From Bagarius yarrelli (Eukaryota; Chordata; Actinopteri; Siluriformes; Sisoridae), in the NCBI GenBank assembly GCA_005784505.1, contig VCAZ01000001.1:13439597-13503596 (forward strand): a stretch of DNA of 64,000 nucleotides, given 5' to 3'. The position numbers were made by a program, and so were the translations under genes. This document shows, one piece after another, positions 50,301 to 61,331 of this stretch. The notes beneath the pieces are model-generated. The model was given only the letters and a program-made list of their open reading frames with translations, was not told the DNA's origin and searched no databases. Each line of letters starts with the position of its first letter. Position 1 is the first letter of the stretch.

Positions 50301-51424
50301 TGGCAGACGCCCTCATCCAGAGCGACTTACATTTATCTCTTATTTTATACAACTAAGCTCTGCTCAGGGGCCCAGTAGTGGTGGCTTGGAAATCAAACCC
50401 CGGTCTTTCTGGTATCAGTCCAACACCTTAACCACTGAGCCACCACTTCCCACGCCTCATCATATTTACAATTATATATAAAATACATTTGTTACAATGG
50501 CAGAGGTACAATACATAAGGTACATGTTCCAAGTCAAGTTTAAAGGATTGATTTTTCTCCTAGACAACACTCCATTATTCAAATCAGATGTATGATTCAC
50601 TTAAACATACAGATTTAAGTTTAAAAATAGACTATTATTGAATGCCTACTTAAATTTCCCAAAGTAAATCATTGTTCTGTGCGGTATGAAAAAGAATTAA
50701 GCTTTTATGTCTAAGAAGATAATGTGATTACTAAATGACTATAGCAAAAATATATTTAAAATGAATGATAGATCAAATATATTAAAATAAATATTGTTTC
50801 TGCAAATCATATTGATGTTGTTTTTCTTTTAAAAATTGCAAATTTAGAATAAATATTAAACATATAATAAATAGAATTGATATTTTTTATCCTATTTAAT
50901 TTCTTTTTTTATCTGGAAATAATTATTTATTTATATGAAATGCTGTGTGATATTTTGATATATATACATAATGTATGGTGTTATGTCTTATATCTCACTG
51001 TAGGTTACCTCACACTATAGTTGATCTTGTTTAACTAACTACGTCTAATCATTTGTCACTATACCTTATTGTCTTATTTTATCTCACTCTATCTTATCTC
51101 TTATTTTAATTACTTTTGACCTTGCTCTAAGAACTAGTCTTGCCATACATCTTTGTCCTAGCAAGTACAAGGACATTGGTAACGGTCTACCTTTATGGAT
51201 GAAAATGACCTTGTTGTTGTTTATCTGAGCTTGGGTGATTCTTTCAACACTGTAATCAGGTGAGTCCTTTAGAGCCACAATTCCATTCTTGGTTGCCTCA
51301 ATGTTGTAAATCAGCTTGTCTGGAGGGGTGTCCATATCCTCCGTGCTCAATGCTTTACTTGTAATTTCTGTTTCTTCACCAACAAGAAGCTGCACAGAAA
51401 GGGAATAGAGAGAACACAAACATT

Positions 51425-51470
<46 letters not shown>

Positions 51471-53108
51471 TAAAACACATTAACTGTGTATTCCTTGAAA
51501 ATGGACTTCACTGTTTGTTGTGAAACATAACAGCATGGCATGTTATCTAAAGATAAAGTGTGCTGCTGAAACGGTTAGGTCTCTTAGGCCTCGATGAGCT
51601 CTAATGGACCTGTAATGGCTGGAGAGCTGAATGGAACATTAATTGAAAGAGCCCGAGCAAAGAGCAAAGATCCTGAAAGACATTCTTAAATAGCAGGAAT
51701 CAGCAGGGAGATCAAAAAGGCATGTACTGAAAGGCTCATATCGATTTATTCAGTCTTTTTCCTTTCTGCTGCCTTCATCTAACGCTTTTCAGAGACAAAC
51801 CAGACAGGGTGAAAAGGACAAAAAGTAGCTTGCATGATTCATGAAGCAGTGACCTCTACAAGCAAATGCTACTATTCTATTCGTTTTAGTAGGGTGATTT
51901 CAATAGAACACATGTCTACCATTAATGCACCTTCTTACCTAAACTCTAGCTGCCTGTCGCCTAAGACTAAGAATTTAGTCGCCTAAATTCTTATCAGTCT
52001 GTGTCAGTAGAAAATGTGAGGCCAAAGTTCTGCACACCTCAGATAAAAATTCTAGATTTTTAATGCGTAGATTGAATTATATGTACTGTAGATCACTATG
52101 GATCCACCCCTTCTAGTGACACAGGGGGAGAAATATCTCATGGATAGGATCCATTGGAAAACGCTATACAGACCAGTATTTAGAACTGCTTTACACTTGG
52201 GGTCAGTTTATCTTGGGAGTTGGAAGAACGCTGGAAAACCATGAGGAAAGCCACAAATCATTTTTCCAGAAGCAGGAGTAGTTTAATAATCTGCAGTACT
52301 GTAACTCTCTATTTATCAATCCATCCATTTATTGCGGTCCTACAATGAATCTTGAGTCAATCCTAGGGGACTTGGGGTACAAGCTAGGGGACATCCTTGA
52401 CAATCTCAAACACAATTTCATACTATGGACAATTTACTTTTCTTTAATATTATGTGCTATTCTTCTTAGACTTTGAAGTGTAGCTTTGTTAATTGCACTT
52501 TGCACCATCTACTGGCATTTTTAGTGAATGACATTGGATACCACTTTAAATTATACACAGATTGTCATTTTAAATAGTAGGGTTCTGTAAAGTTTTCTCT
52601 GAACTCCGTCTTGCATTAATGTATTGTACAGAGAAAAACCCAGAATATGGATAAAAAACATTCAACGAAAGAAATTGAGCTGTTAAATTAATTAGTCATG
52701 TCATCCTCATACTTCCCCACATCTAATTTCTAAGATCAGAATGAATGTGTCACTAGTACCAGTACATCACCAGATACACACTGCAGATTTGTAAGTCCAC
52801 TAGTGCCTGTGAACCTCGCCCTGCCCTGGCAGGAGTACATATCCTCCACCACTTGGTGGCAGTGTTACTATAGATACATACTTGAGTCTGGAAATTTGTA
52901 TTCCCACACAATGTATAACACATATAACATTGATCAGAAGCTGTGAGCCAAATTTAATTTAAGCTCGCAGTGGGATAAGGGCTGTGCTTGAAAGCGACTC
53001 AACAAGGCATCATTAGAGCAATTAGTAATCAGTGTCTGATTGAACTACTGGGTCTCTTAGATTTTAGATAACGCAAAGACTCCACAGGCTGCTGGATCGA
53101 GAACACGC

Positions 53109-53165
<57 letters not shown>

Positions 53166-56100
53166 CTTGTGCATGTGAAATATACAAGATGGGAGTGTGA
53201 TTGAAGCTTCGCATTGAATAAGCGCACAAGACAGACTGAGACAGTGCTGAGTATGTGTTTAGAGAAATGCTCCCTAATGAAAACCAGCTGGAGGCTGACT
53301 GAGCAGGCTCTGGGGCCCTGAGCCTGTGTCCTCACTATGTTATTCATCATGTCTGATCATCCGCTGTAGGTCAAACAACAGTGCACTTTCCTGCTTTAAA
53401 TCAATACAGCAGGAGTGAACACACGTGAGAAGAAGAGGAAAAAAGCAGGAGGGAAATAAAAAAAAGACCACGCATGGAAAAAGGCATATCATTATTTTAC
53501 ATTCTGTGAGAAAATAATGATTGGCTAACTTGATCTGTCTCCCAAAAGTCAAACTCTTGCCACAGACATGGTTTTTCCAAAAATATAAACTACCAAACTG
53601 ATGTGAGACCACATACAACGTCAAAATTTCCCACTGGTATTTTCCGACTATGTATCTGTTTCAGGGCCTTTGAGGTTTTAGAGTCACCCTTCAATTCTAA
53701 AAGGGTTTGGGAGTTACAAGAAGAGGAACTGAGATATTTAACATTGTACCTCCAGGCCTGTGTTGTGCCTCAGCTGCGGCGCTTCGTCGTTGACGGGGAT
53801 CACTGTGATGCTGATTGTGATCGGAAGACTACGGCGCATTAACTCGAAAGCAGTGGCTGAGAAAGTGAAACTGTCTTCTGTGGACTCGCTGCTGTCGTGA
53901 AGGTAGTTGACTATTCCCTGCTGCACCTGAACACCACAAGGAAAATATAGCAGTAAAATATAAACCTACTTCATGCGGAGAAGTATTTTAATAATATTAA
54001 TAACAATAATAATAATAGAAGCACACTCATGCACAGGAAATAGAAATTCAGACTTTTAGGATGCCACAGCTCAACACAGCAAAATGTTAAACTGTATAAA
54101 TAGTACTCAACAATTACATCCCACACATTAAACAACATATTAATATAGTAATAAACTGATATGAATAGCTTGTTACTACATGGCACCATACCTCGCATAA
54201 CTTCTGATGGATTGTTATAACAATATATGATCATATCACACATCATATAACAATATATGATCATATCACACATCATCAGTTTCCAAAGTCTGGCATTTTA
54301 ATGCTGATGTGTTGGTGTTGTTTACACTCAGGAGCCGCACAATGATGTGATAGCAGTTCGAAATAGCAGATTGAACACAGTGCTGTGCACAGATTTTAAA
54401 TGGCCTCCAGATGATTACCTTCTCACGAAGGGAACAGCTTAGCATTTTCTCTGATTGCGAGTGTTTATCTGGCATCCTGTTTTTCTAAAAAAAAAAAAGT
54501 GACTATTCATTTTGACACTTTCATTCAATTCGAGCTGTTTTGCGCTCGTGAAATCCAAATGGCTGTTAAGTTTCATGCCAGGCCTAGGAGTAGGAGTCTG
54601 TTGAGCAACATACTGTTGCAAATGCCTTGGCTTGCTGTTTCCCAGAGCCACGTACTTAGCACAGTAGCATGAAAAGAGCCACTGGTCCCACATGAGTAAA
54701 TGGAGAGATTCTTACTGAAGCCTGATAATGAGAATGATGCAGGCCTCTTTCATTTTAGGGATCATTATTCTCAGGTTTCAGCTGTTTGCAGAGGCAGTCT
54801 GCAGTTTTCCCCCCTCTCAATATGGAACTCATTTAGAGTGCTGCTGAATTTTGTCATCTAGAGCTCCTAGTATTATGGGTTAGGAAAGAACAAAACCCAA
54901 AGCTATTGAGAATGAAAATTTGACTTTATTATTAAACCTCTATAACTATAAATGTTGCAGTTTTTAGTGTTTAGTGGATAGCTGGGCTTGGTGTAAAGCA
55001 TCATGAAATTCTTCAGGTACTTTGAAATCATGACATTTATCCCTAGTGTATCCAAACAGTTAACACATTTGTGTGTTTATGTAAAACACAACATTTTTTG
55101 TCATAAATACATTCTGACTAAAACCTTCTAGTTAGTAAAATATTAATTTAAAAAAACCCACAAAAATATCCTAGAAAAATCCTTCACTTTGGTTAGCAAC
55201 ATGAAAAAACCCCTTCCAGAATTCACTTTTAATTATTTTCCTCTGGTCCATTTATTTTAACATTAAATTAAAGCAAACTTCAGGTTTATATTCCTCCTGA
55301 TCTTGGCCTACACAGTCAGTCCTCACAGAGGAGTCATTGACAGGCTGGCACTGCACAGTCAGAGCTGTGTGTAGATGCTTTATTATAGGATTATATGGAC
55401 CAGTTTATTTTGGCTTGGGGCAACAGGACATGTTTGTCAGAGTTTCCACTGGTTCTTAAACAGAGGAAGGAGCTGAAGCTAAGCCCTACACTTTACCGTT
55501 AGGAACAGTGTCTATAACCACCTCCCTGAGACTCGGCACTGCTCAGCACTTAGTGCTTTTCCACCAGAGACTAGTCATTTTACTCTCACTCTTTCCACTA
55601 GCAGACCTTCGAGCTATTGCGGTAAGCATCCCACAGTTCAGCAAAGCCTATTCTGAGAGGATTCAAAGAGGCGTTGGATCACTGTGAACTCAGGAGATGC
55701 GGCAAGCAGAAAGGAAGAAAGAAAGGAGTCATGGAGATATTGATTCCTTTTGTCGCTGGAACACAAAGAACACCAATTCTCTGTGGTACAAACAGGTAGC
55801 ATGATCAAAGTCTGGCTCTGTGACTATCATACAAGTGAAGGGCTTATAATTAGGAATTAATTTTTTTTTCTTTTTTTTTACTAAAAATATAATGAACTGA
55901 AGAACTACTGGAGACAAATTAATTCTCTTTATATTTTTAGTTATTTTTTAATAAATACAAATATTTCAAACAAAGTTTTCCCTGGCCTTATGTGATTTGA
56001 TTAACAAAAATTTTAAAAGCTTTTCTAGCAAACAGAATGGTGAAACACACACAGAAATGCACAAGCAAAGAAAGAGAAATGTACTCACATCTTCCCAGGT

Positions 56101-59100
56101 AAAAGACACCAGCCCGTCATCATCCCTGTCCAGATATCTGATCTCTCCATGTTGGGGTGCTTCTTCCATTAGGAATTCAATATGGACGGAGCGGTAGAAA
56201 GGGTGTGTGATGTTAAGAATGTCTTCTGAAAGAGTCACTGCATCTCCTTCCCTTACTGTGAGGTTGGCCACTTGGACAGGTATAAGCCGGGGCATAATGT
56301 CTACCTGCACCTGGAGGTCCTCGATGGTGGTAAAACCATTACTGACATCGAGAGTAAACATGTCTTTACCCTGTAGTGAGGCTGAAACATACAAGACTGT
56401 GCCCATGTTGATATCCTCTTGTGTAAAAGACTGAATGTAGTCCAGCACAGGAGACACTGTGCTCTCAGTATCATTAGTTAGTTTGACCACATGGCCCATA
56501 AGTGGAGATTCTTTAATGCTAAACACTATCTCAGTAGGTGAGATATCAGCCTGCTCCACCTAAAAGGAGGTAAAATAACATACATAAATTTCTACTACAG
56601 TAGATGTGACCTGTTCTTCTCTTTGGATTTGTGTTATTTTTTAAATTCAGTATGACTACGTGCTCATACGATTCAATTGCTTCCATTCAGAATGACTCAT
56701 AGTTTAAAATGACAGATTTTAGAGAAAGCTGAGACAGAAATTGTACCTAGAATCCATTTTATTACCTCTATTATGCATGCCAAGAAACGGAATAATATCA
56801 AGAACAAGGTGACGTGATTCAAACAGTAAGTTCACTCTGTTATTAAAATAATTATTAGGCTTAAAAGCACATTTATAACATTTGTCAAGTATTTGACCTC
56901 TTTCAAAGAATCGGATTTCACAAATAAGGTAGACTCAAGCCTTTTTCTGCACTTGATTAACAATAATTTATAAATCCATTAGATTAAAATCTTGTACTCG
57001 CTTTGACGTGTGAGTTAAGAAAAAAGAATAATAATGAATGTGTGACAATTAGGGACAAGTATGAAAGATATCTTAACTTTCCCTTTTAACATAACTCTAT
57101 GTGTTACACAATTTATGTACTTAAAACCGAAGGCTTAAAGCCTCAATTATACTAAAACTCTAGGCATTAATTTTTTTTTAATTTTTGTATTAAGTGATGT
57201 AAACATGCAAGATGTTAAATTTTCAACAAACAACCTTTTTTCCCTCTTATTAATTGTGGTGATTTTATAAACAGTCATCATAACAGTTTAAACTCAAGAT
57301 TAAAAAAACATGGTGTACTTAAATAGGTCCTTACCCTGAGATGATCATGATCAATGACAGAATGCTCGCCCTCATATGCAATGATCACTTTATTGTATGC
57401 AACTTGAGGCTCAGACAAATATCCTTGCTTGAAGATCTTGATTCTAAACGTGCCTTTTTCAGATAAGTCTTTTGCGCTTACAGTGAAGGTGAAGGAGTCT
57501 GTGGACCGGAGGCTCTGATCACTGTGCTCATAGGACACCACACCTTTCTTAAGGTCTTCCTGAGTGAACCCATCAGCCTCAATCCCACTGACTATAATCC
57601 TGCCATCACCAGGAGGAGTGTTTATTTCATATACTATTTCTAAAGCACTCCTGATGTCCATGTTTGTCTCTGCTCCCAGAAGACTGGTGTCCAGAGTCTT
57701 GGTACTGCCATAGTCCAAGACAACCATGGTGTTATTGACTAAACGCAGGTATGGTTCACCAGCCTGCACCTCGAGAAGTGCTGTGGTCTTGTGCAGTCCA
57801 TCAGACACTTGAAGCTGAAACAGATCCCGGTCAGCACCATGATGGACAAACAGAACATTTCCATCCCTTAGGTCTGCCTGTGTAAAACGATAAAGGGGTT
57901 GTAAAGTGCCTGCAGACGACACAATGCTACCTGAGAGAATTCCCACTCTGACATAAACCAGTTGGGTGTCATTAAAGCCAGAGTCATCATCCTTAAATAG
58001 TATGTCATCAGTGGTCAGTAAACGCTGGCCATTTCTTACCACATGGAAGGGTTTATTAATGACCCTCTGAGGTACATAATCATTTCTGGATTGAATTGCT
58101 ATATTAAATGTTCCTTTGAGCACCTCCTGTCCTTCAGTCTGTACGTTAGTGCTAGCCGTATTTACTTCAAAGACGAGAAAGGTGAATTGGTCATGGCTGA
58201 TCTCTGAGCCATCATGTTTATAGATGAGCCTGTTTAAAAGTATATCCTCATTACTAAAGACTCGAACTGCACCCTCAAATCTTGGCACACCGGGCGGTGA
58301 GTCCCTAATGAGAAGCCCGTGCATGGGGTCTTCTACGATCTTGTACACAAAGTCTGTGGACTGCGGAGTTTGCACCCAGAGGTGTTCTTTACTAATGATA
58401 CTTTCATTACTTTCTAGAACAATTAGTCTCTCATTAGTAAGTACAGGGAAATCGGAGGCAGCTTTGAAACTAATTGGGTAAGTGTATAATGGAGAGTACT
58501 GATCTTCTGCCAAAACCTTAAACTGAAAATTGTCCTCAGCACCAAAAGGAGTGTGGATCATGGGTCTGTAAGTGATATGTCCAGCTTGTATATCATGCTG
58601 GGTGAAACTGTCTCTATCAAACAGATCTCTATCATGTAACATCAAGGAACCCAGTGTCGGACGCTTCCAAATAATGTATCTAATGAAAGATGAATCAACA
58701 GTCTTTCCTTTGACCAAAGCTTCTAATTCAGATGGTTTGATAACTCTTGGTTCCCTTGACACGATTTCAAGAGGGACAATATTTGCCATTATTACCAGAG
58801 CAGGCATGATCTCAATGATGAATGTATTGTCTGGAAGAATAAACTGTCCATGCTGCACGTTAAAATGAATATACTCAGTTACGACGTCCTTCCAATCAGC
58901 TGATATTTTAGCAGTGTACATTAGTCTATTCTGCTCTATATCAAACTGAGAAAATTGTGACACCTCCTTTGGCACCCCATCATCTCCAATAATTTGCAGT
59001 TCTCCAAATCCTAAAGCCTGTGTTACATTGAATATGATATCTCCATTTTGGGAAGAAGTGGACACAGCCAGGTTCTGTGTTCCTATGGTAGAGTTTCCGC

Positions 59101-61331
59101 CTTGAATGAGGCGTAGTCCGGTATTTGTCAACAGGCTCATCTGTGGCTCATCTGTTACTACTAGTCTAAAGGTGGCTGATTGGCTGTTCTGATTGCTGTC
59201 TGAAACTTCTAGCGTGAGCGCATCCACTGAGCCCCCTTTGTGGACATAGTAAATAAGTCCATCCTTGAGCTGTCTGCAGGTAAACTCTCTCAGGTTCCTA
59301 CCAGGGTGTGCTGAATTCTCTAAGTAACCATGAGTGTTTGAATCTGAGATAACAGTAACAATAAACTTGTCACACCGCTTGTCAGAGTCAGCTATTTTGA
59401 TGAGGTTGGGGCTCAGGAGAGTATGTCCATTTGCTGTGATTGCAATGTCTTCACCGCTAAGATGGGGTACGTCATTGACAGGGTGGATTTCCACTGGGAG
59501 CATGTATTTGTGAGGGGTCGTCAAACACTCTGGGAGATTGGAACCATGAGCAACCACTTCTAAATGGATTTGATCACTGTATTTTTCATTGCCATCGTGA
59601 AGATACTTGATCTTCTTATTCACCACATCTAGAAGTGTGAACTTTTTGGTGCGCCTACTGTTGATGTTCATGTCTACAAGCCCATACCAGGGATCACTCT
59701 GAAGGGTAAAGATAATTTGAGACTGTCTTATTCCTGCAGAATTTAGATTAAAAGTTGGGTTCAGGTTGCCTATATCAATAAAAGTTTCCCTACCCTCTGG
59801 AACTACTAGAGGGGTGATGTCTAAGAGCTTAGAGACATTTCGAAAGATCTCTGGCATGTCCTCAGTTGGTAGACAGTGTTTGTTTTCTGGGGTTACGCCT
59901 ACATATCTTATCTGTGGAGGTGCTGTGGTTGTTGTTGTCTCATCGTAATAGCTAGAATAGTCATAATCTTCTCCTTCACATTTAACATGAACGTCTTTGG
60001 TTATTAGGGCATCCTGTAGGCTTCTGTCTTTTTCGTTCACCTTGATTTCTCCTAGGCATCCAATAAAAGACTCGGATGTTAATTCTTCTTCCATACGAGT
60101 CAGGTGGCTATCACGAAATACATCTTTCATTTTCCCCTGGATACCTCCCAAATAAAGATTTCCTACAAGGTCTAGTTTATCTGATCCATCTAAAGGAGCA
60201 GAAACTGACTGACTATCCACTGTTATCTCAAAAGTGTTTGAATCAACCTGCATTTTTATTCTGTGCCACTGATCGTCATCCAGCCTTACTTTTTCATTTT
60301 CTAAACTTTTCATGCCACTGCCCAGATCTACCGCACCTTTTAGATACCCTCCTGTCATACCCAATGCAACAAAATCTGACTCATCACCAGGATGAAAGAG
60401 AAGCAGGGCATCTTCGATAGTAGATTTCATCAGAAATTCGATATTGCGAGAACCAGTGTTGGCTCTTGTCCAGGCTGGAAAGGTTACAAAGGAGTCTGGA
60501 CTGATAAAGCTGGTAGCCTCCCCATCTCCCGCTTCAAACTCGCTGCTGCAGCCATCTTTAATGTCATTGCAGACAGTTGCAGCTGATGACAATATATCAA
60601 ACTGATGAGACTCAAACTTTAGATCGGTCATACAGCCACGAAGAAAGGGGACGGCAGTGCTAAAATACTCAACATCCAAGTCTCTTACACCTCCAAGAAA
60701 CACCCCTATGTCAATACTGAGATCTTCCTCCTCTCTTTGCAAGTCGATGTATGTTGAAAAAAGCCTGTCTACAGTCATGGTAAGTTTGCTTTCTTGTAAC
60801 GTAAGGGAAACATGATGATCTATAAGGTTGTTGAGTTGCACACCAGAGCTGGAGCTAAGCAAAACTTCACCTGAGCCCATATCCATTTTTGCCTGTGAAA
60901 GCAAGCACAAATACAAATTATTTATTTGCATTATGAAGCATCGTAACTAATGTAATGTGTTAAAAAAGACTTCAGACTATGTCTTGTGTCATTTGGCCTT
61001 GAGTCTAAATATTGTTTTTAAGTGCTGACAGCTATAAACTCAGATGTTTCGTTTTCTCCTCCTACTCCAGGGGAGATGTTCTCCATATGTGATGAGGAAA
61101 ACCTATGGGACTTAGTCCTAATAAAAGCAGAATTATATTTGGTCCCCTAACAATGCATTTTTCTTACCTGTAACTTGCCATTGAAGAGCTCCAAGGATAG
61201 GTAGTCTCTGTTTCCAGCTGCTAGGAGAAGCAGCCCACTGCGTCTGCTTGTCTTAAACTGAAGTGACAGATGAAAACTTGAAAGATCCTGCACCACATCT
61301 ATTCGGCAGAAGCTATCCCCATAATATGAAA
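42563..61331 (-). CDS. cspg4: chondroitin sulfate proteoglycan 4 (NG2), all but the first exon
   Basis: Nine minus-strand exons match the order and phases of human CSPG4 exons 2-10 and encode about 2291 residues (human total 2322). The protein is a type I membrane proteoglycan core of pericytes and glial progenitors. Visible in order: two laminin-G domains (exon 2 and first part of exon 3), a Tyr/Asp/Thr-rich linker (DYDYSSYYDE), then about fifteen CSPG repeats with recurring FTQ-D motifs, a transmembrane helix (ILIPILVILLLLLVAG), basic stop RRNKTGKH, and a short tail ending QYWV, a PDZ-binding end. The signal-peptide exon is not found up to 64000. A one-base deletion near 43562-43564 breaks the frame in the last exon; otherwise every junction is clean. 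Snx33 next door agrees with 15q24 synteny. Confidence 0.95.
42774..42848 (-). other. cspg4: cspg4 transmembrane segment
   Basis: The minus strand encodes SLWAILIPILVILLLLLVAG then VLAYYLVRR: about 24 uninterrupted hydrophobic residues followed by the basic stop-transfer RRNK. It anchors the ectodomain at the cell surface. Confidence 0.9.
44484..44667 (-). CDS. cspg4: cspg4 exon 9 (CSPG repeat)
   Basis: LDAGAVYYEHQMPPESFWAL, DTVELELSSPPAAKLKHTLP and SSQLWKNK; acceptor ACCTTTAG, donor GTACTA. YEHEMPPEPFWEAHDTLELQ is the human match. Confidence 0.94.
44668..45471 (-). other. cspg4 intron 8
   Basis: AT-rich intronic sequence with nothing recognisable beyond short A and T runs. Confidence 0.7.
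45472..45632 (-). CDS. cspg4: cspg4 exon 8 (CSPG repeat)
   Basis: SRQVINRDILRAVTSEDGDD, IHYSLVKPPQLGRLTK and ISQFTQTE; acceptor TTGTCACAG, donor GTGGGC. GPQLGRLF and FTQAE are the human counterparts. Confidence 0.92.
45855..46965 (+). mobile_element. Rex1/L2-type LINE 3' fragment
   Basis: Plus-strand frame begins DIKNWMTSNFLLLNSEKTEV then LIIRPKTLN and CSVNSSSSVRKLGVLFVSNL, the end of the reverse transcriptase and following region of fish Rex1-like non-LTR elements. After a deletion, LQRLPIKHPID corresponds to the family's LHWLPIK-RIDFK. The 3' UTR ends acaatctctattg-like and gttaaaagcgctatataaat, the usual tail. 5'-truncated, frame-broken, and inserted antisense to cspg4 in its intron between exons 7 and 8. 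Confidence 0.75.
47344..47475 (-). CDS. cspg4: cspg4 exon 7 (CSPG repeat)
   Basis: SESGGFSFTVTDGDHTSPLH, RFVVTVRQLMILMEVQGELL and VFP, phase 1 at both ends; acceptor TTCATCAG, donor GTAATT. Aligns with human DGGFRFRLSDGEHTSPGHFF. Confidence 0.92.
48280..48450 (+). repeat. tRNA-derived SINE
   Basis: Head gtagtggctcggtggttaag (A box), B box ggggttcaattcccagc, body caccaccgctgggcccctga and agcaaggccc, tail ctggataagggtgtctccca. Best-preserved copy of the main SINE family of the window. Confidence 0.8.
50277..50455 (-). repeat. tRNA-derived SINE, minus orientation
   Basis: Reverse complement of the 48280 family: tail acatttacattaacagcatt, body ggcagacgccctcatccaga, B-box ggtttgatttcc and head gtggtggctcagtggttaag-like at the right end. 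Confidence 0.8.
51191..51389 (-). CDS. cspg4: cspg4 exon 6 (CSPG repeat)
   Basis: LLVGEETEITSKALSTEDMD, DKLIYNIEATKNGIVALK and RITQAQINNNKVIFIHK plus one base; acceptor CTGTGCAG, donor GTAGAC. Aligns with human DLVYTIEQPSNGRVVL and FTQAQLDGGLVLFSH. Confidence 0.93.
51430..51468 (+). repeat. CA microsatellite
   Basis: Uninterrupted CA run close to the acceptor side of cspg4 exon 6. Confidence 0.9.
52502..52517 (-). promoter_or_regulatory. candidate CTCF site
   Basis: Minus strand reads tgccagtagatggtgc, close to the CCAGTAGATGGCAGC form of the CTCF motif. Confidence 0.4.
52847..52864 (+). promoter_or_regulatory. candidate CTCF site
   Basis: ccaccacttggtggcagtg-type sequence matches the CTCF core CCACNAGGTGGCAG at all but one fixed position. 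Motif-level evidence only. Confidence 0.45.
53108..53165 (+). repeat. compound TG/AG microsatellite
   Basis: A TG run changes directly into an AG run. Confidence 0.9.
53750..53926 (-). CDS. cspg4: cspg4 exon 5 (CSPG repeat)
   Basis: 59 codons, phase 0: VQQGIVNYLHDSSESTEDSF, then ITVIPVNDEAPQLRHNTGLE; acceptor GTGTTCAG and donor GTACAA. The VND and NTGL landmarks match human VLPVNDQPPILTTNTGLQ. Confidence 0.94.
53927..56088 (-). other. cspg4 intron 4
   Basis: Non-coding. Apart from the 30-bp tandem duplication, the 54.5-55.7 kb part is of balanced composition without obvious repeats, so it could hold conserved regulatory sequence, but nothing specific is recognised. Confidence 0.6.
54217..54276 (+). 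repeat. 30-bp perfect tandem duplication with internal palindrome
   Basis: The unit starts ataacaatat and ends cacacatcat and is present exactly twice. It contains the palindrome tatgatcata. Located in cspg4 intron 4. Confidence 0.95.
56089..56559 (-). CDS. cspg4: cspg4 exon 4 (CSPG repeats)
   Basis: 157 codons, phase 0: VEQADISPTEIVFSIKESPL, SFTQEDINMGTVLYVS, ANLTVREGDAVTLSEDIL, ending SFTWED before GTGAGT. Colinear with the human ADIVFSVKSPP region. Confidence 0.94.
56560..57334 (-). other. cspg4 intron 3
   Basis: AT-rich intron joining phase-0 exons; nothing recognisable. Confidence 0.75.
57335..60892 (-). CDS. cspg4: cspg4 giant exon 3 (laminin-G domains and first CSPG repeats)
   Basis: A single open exon of 1186 codons, phase 0 at both ends, acceptor TTTCACAG and donor GTAAGG. 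First about 320 residues finish the laminin-G pair (FLRGCMTDLKF, FVTFPAWTRANTG, FIGCLGEIKVN). An acidic, tyrosine- and threonine-rich linker follows near 59925-59980. The remainder is a series of CSPG repeats with FTLLDVVNKKIKYLHDG, VNDVPHL, FTQHDIQAGHITY, YRFTQADLRDGNVLFVHHGA and similar. Its unusual length matches the large third exon of mammalian CSPG4. Confidence 0.96.
61168..61331 (-). CDS. cspg4: cspg4 exon 2 (start of first laminin-G domain)
   Basis: Acceptor TTTACAG, then SYYGDSFCRIDVVQDL, LSLQFKTSRRSGLLLLAAGN and LSLELFNGKLQ, donor GTAAGA. Matches human ASFFGENHLEV...GLLLLAAG. Starts with two bases completing a codon from the missing signal-peptide exon. Confidence 0.92.

Larger units (their letters stand above)
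47476..51190 (-). other. cspg4 intron 6 with repeats
   Basis: Holds CTCF-like cacccccttgtggac (about 47635-47650), a SINE (48280-48450), an unexplained open frame (48644-48907), a G-rich run (49121-49130) and an inverted SINE (50277-50455). The 50.6-51.0 kb part is very AT-rich and featureless. Confidence 0.65.
51390..53749 (-). other. cspg4 intron 5
   Basis: Contains a CA microsatellite (51430-51468), two CTCF-like motifs (52502-52517 and 52847-52864) and a compound TG/AG microsatellite (53108-53165). No further exon was seen between the flanking cspg4 exons, whose phases join directly. Confidence 0.7.
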
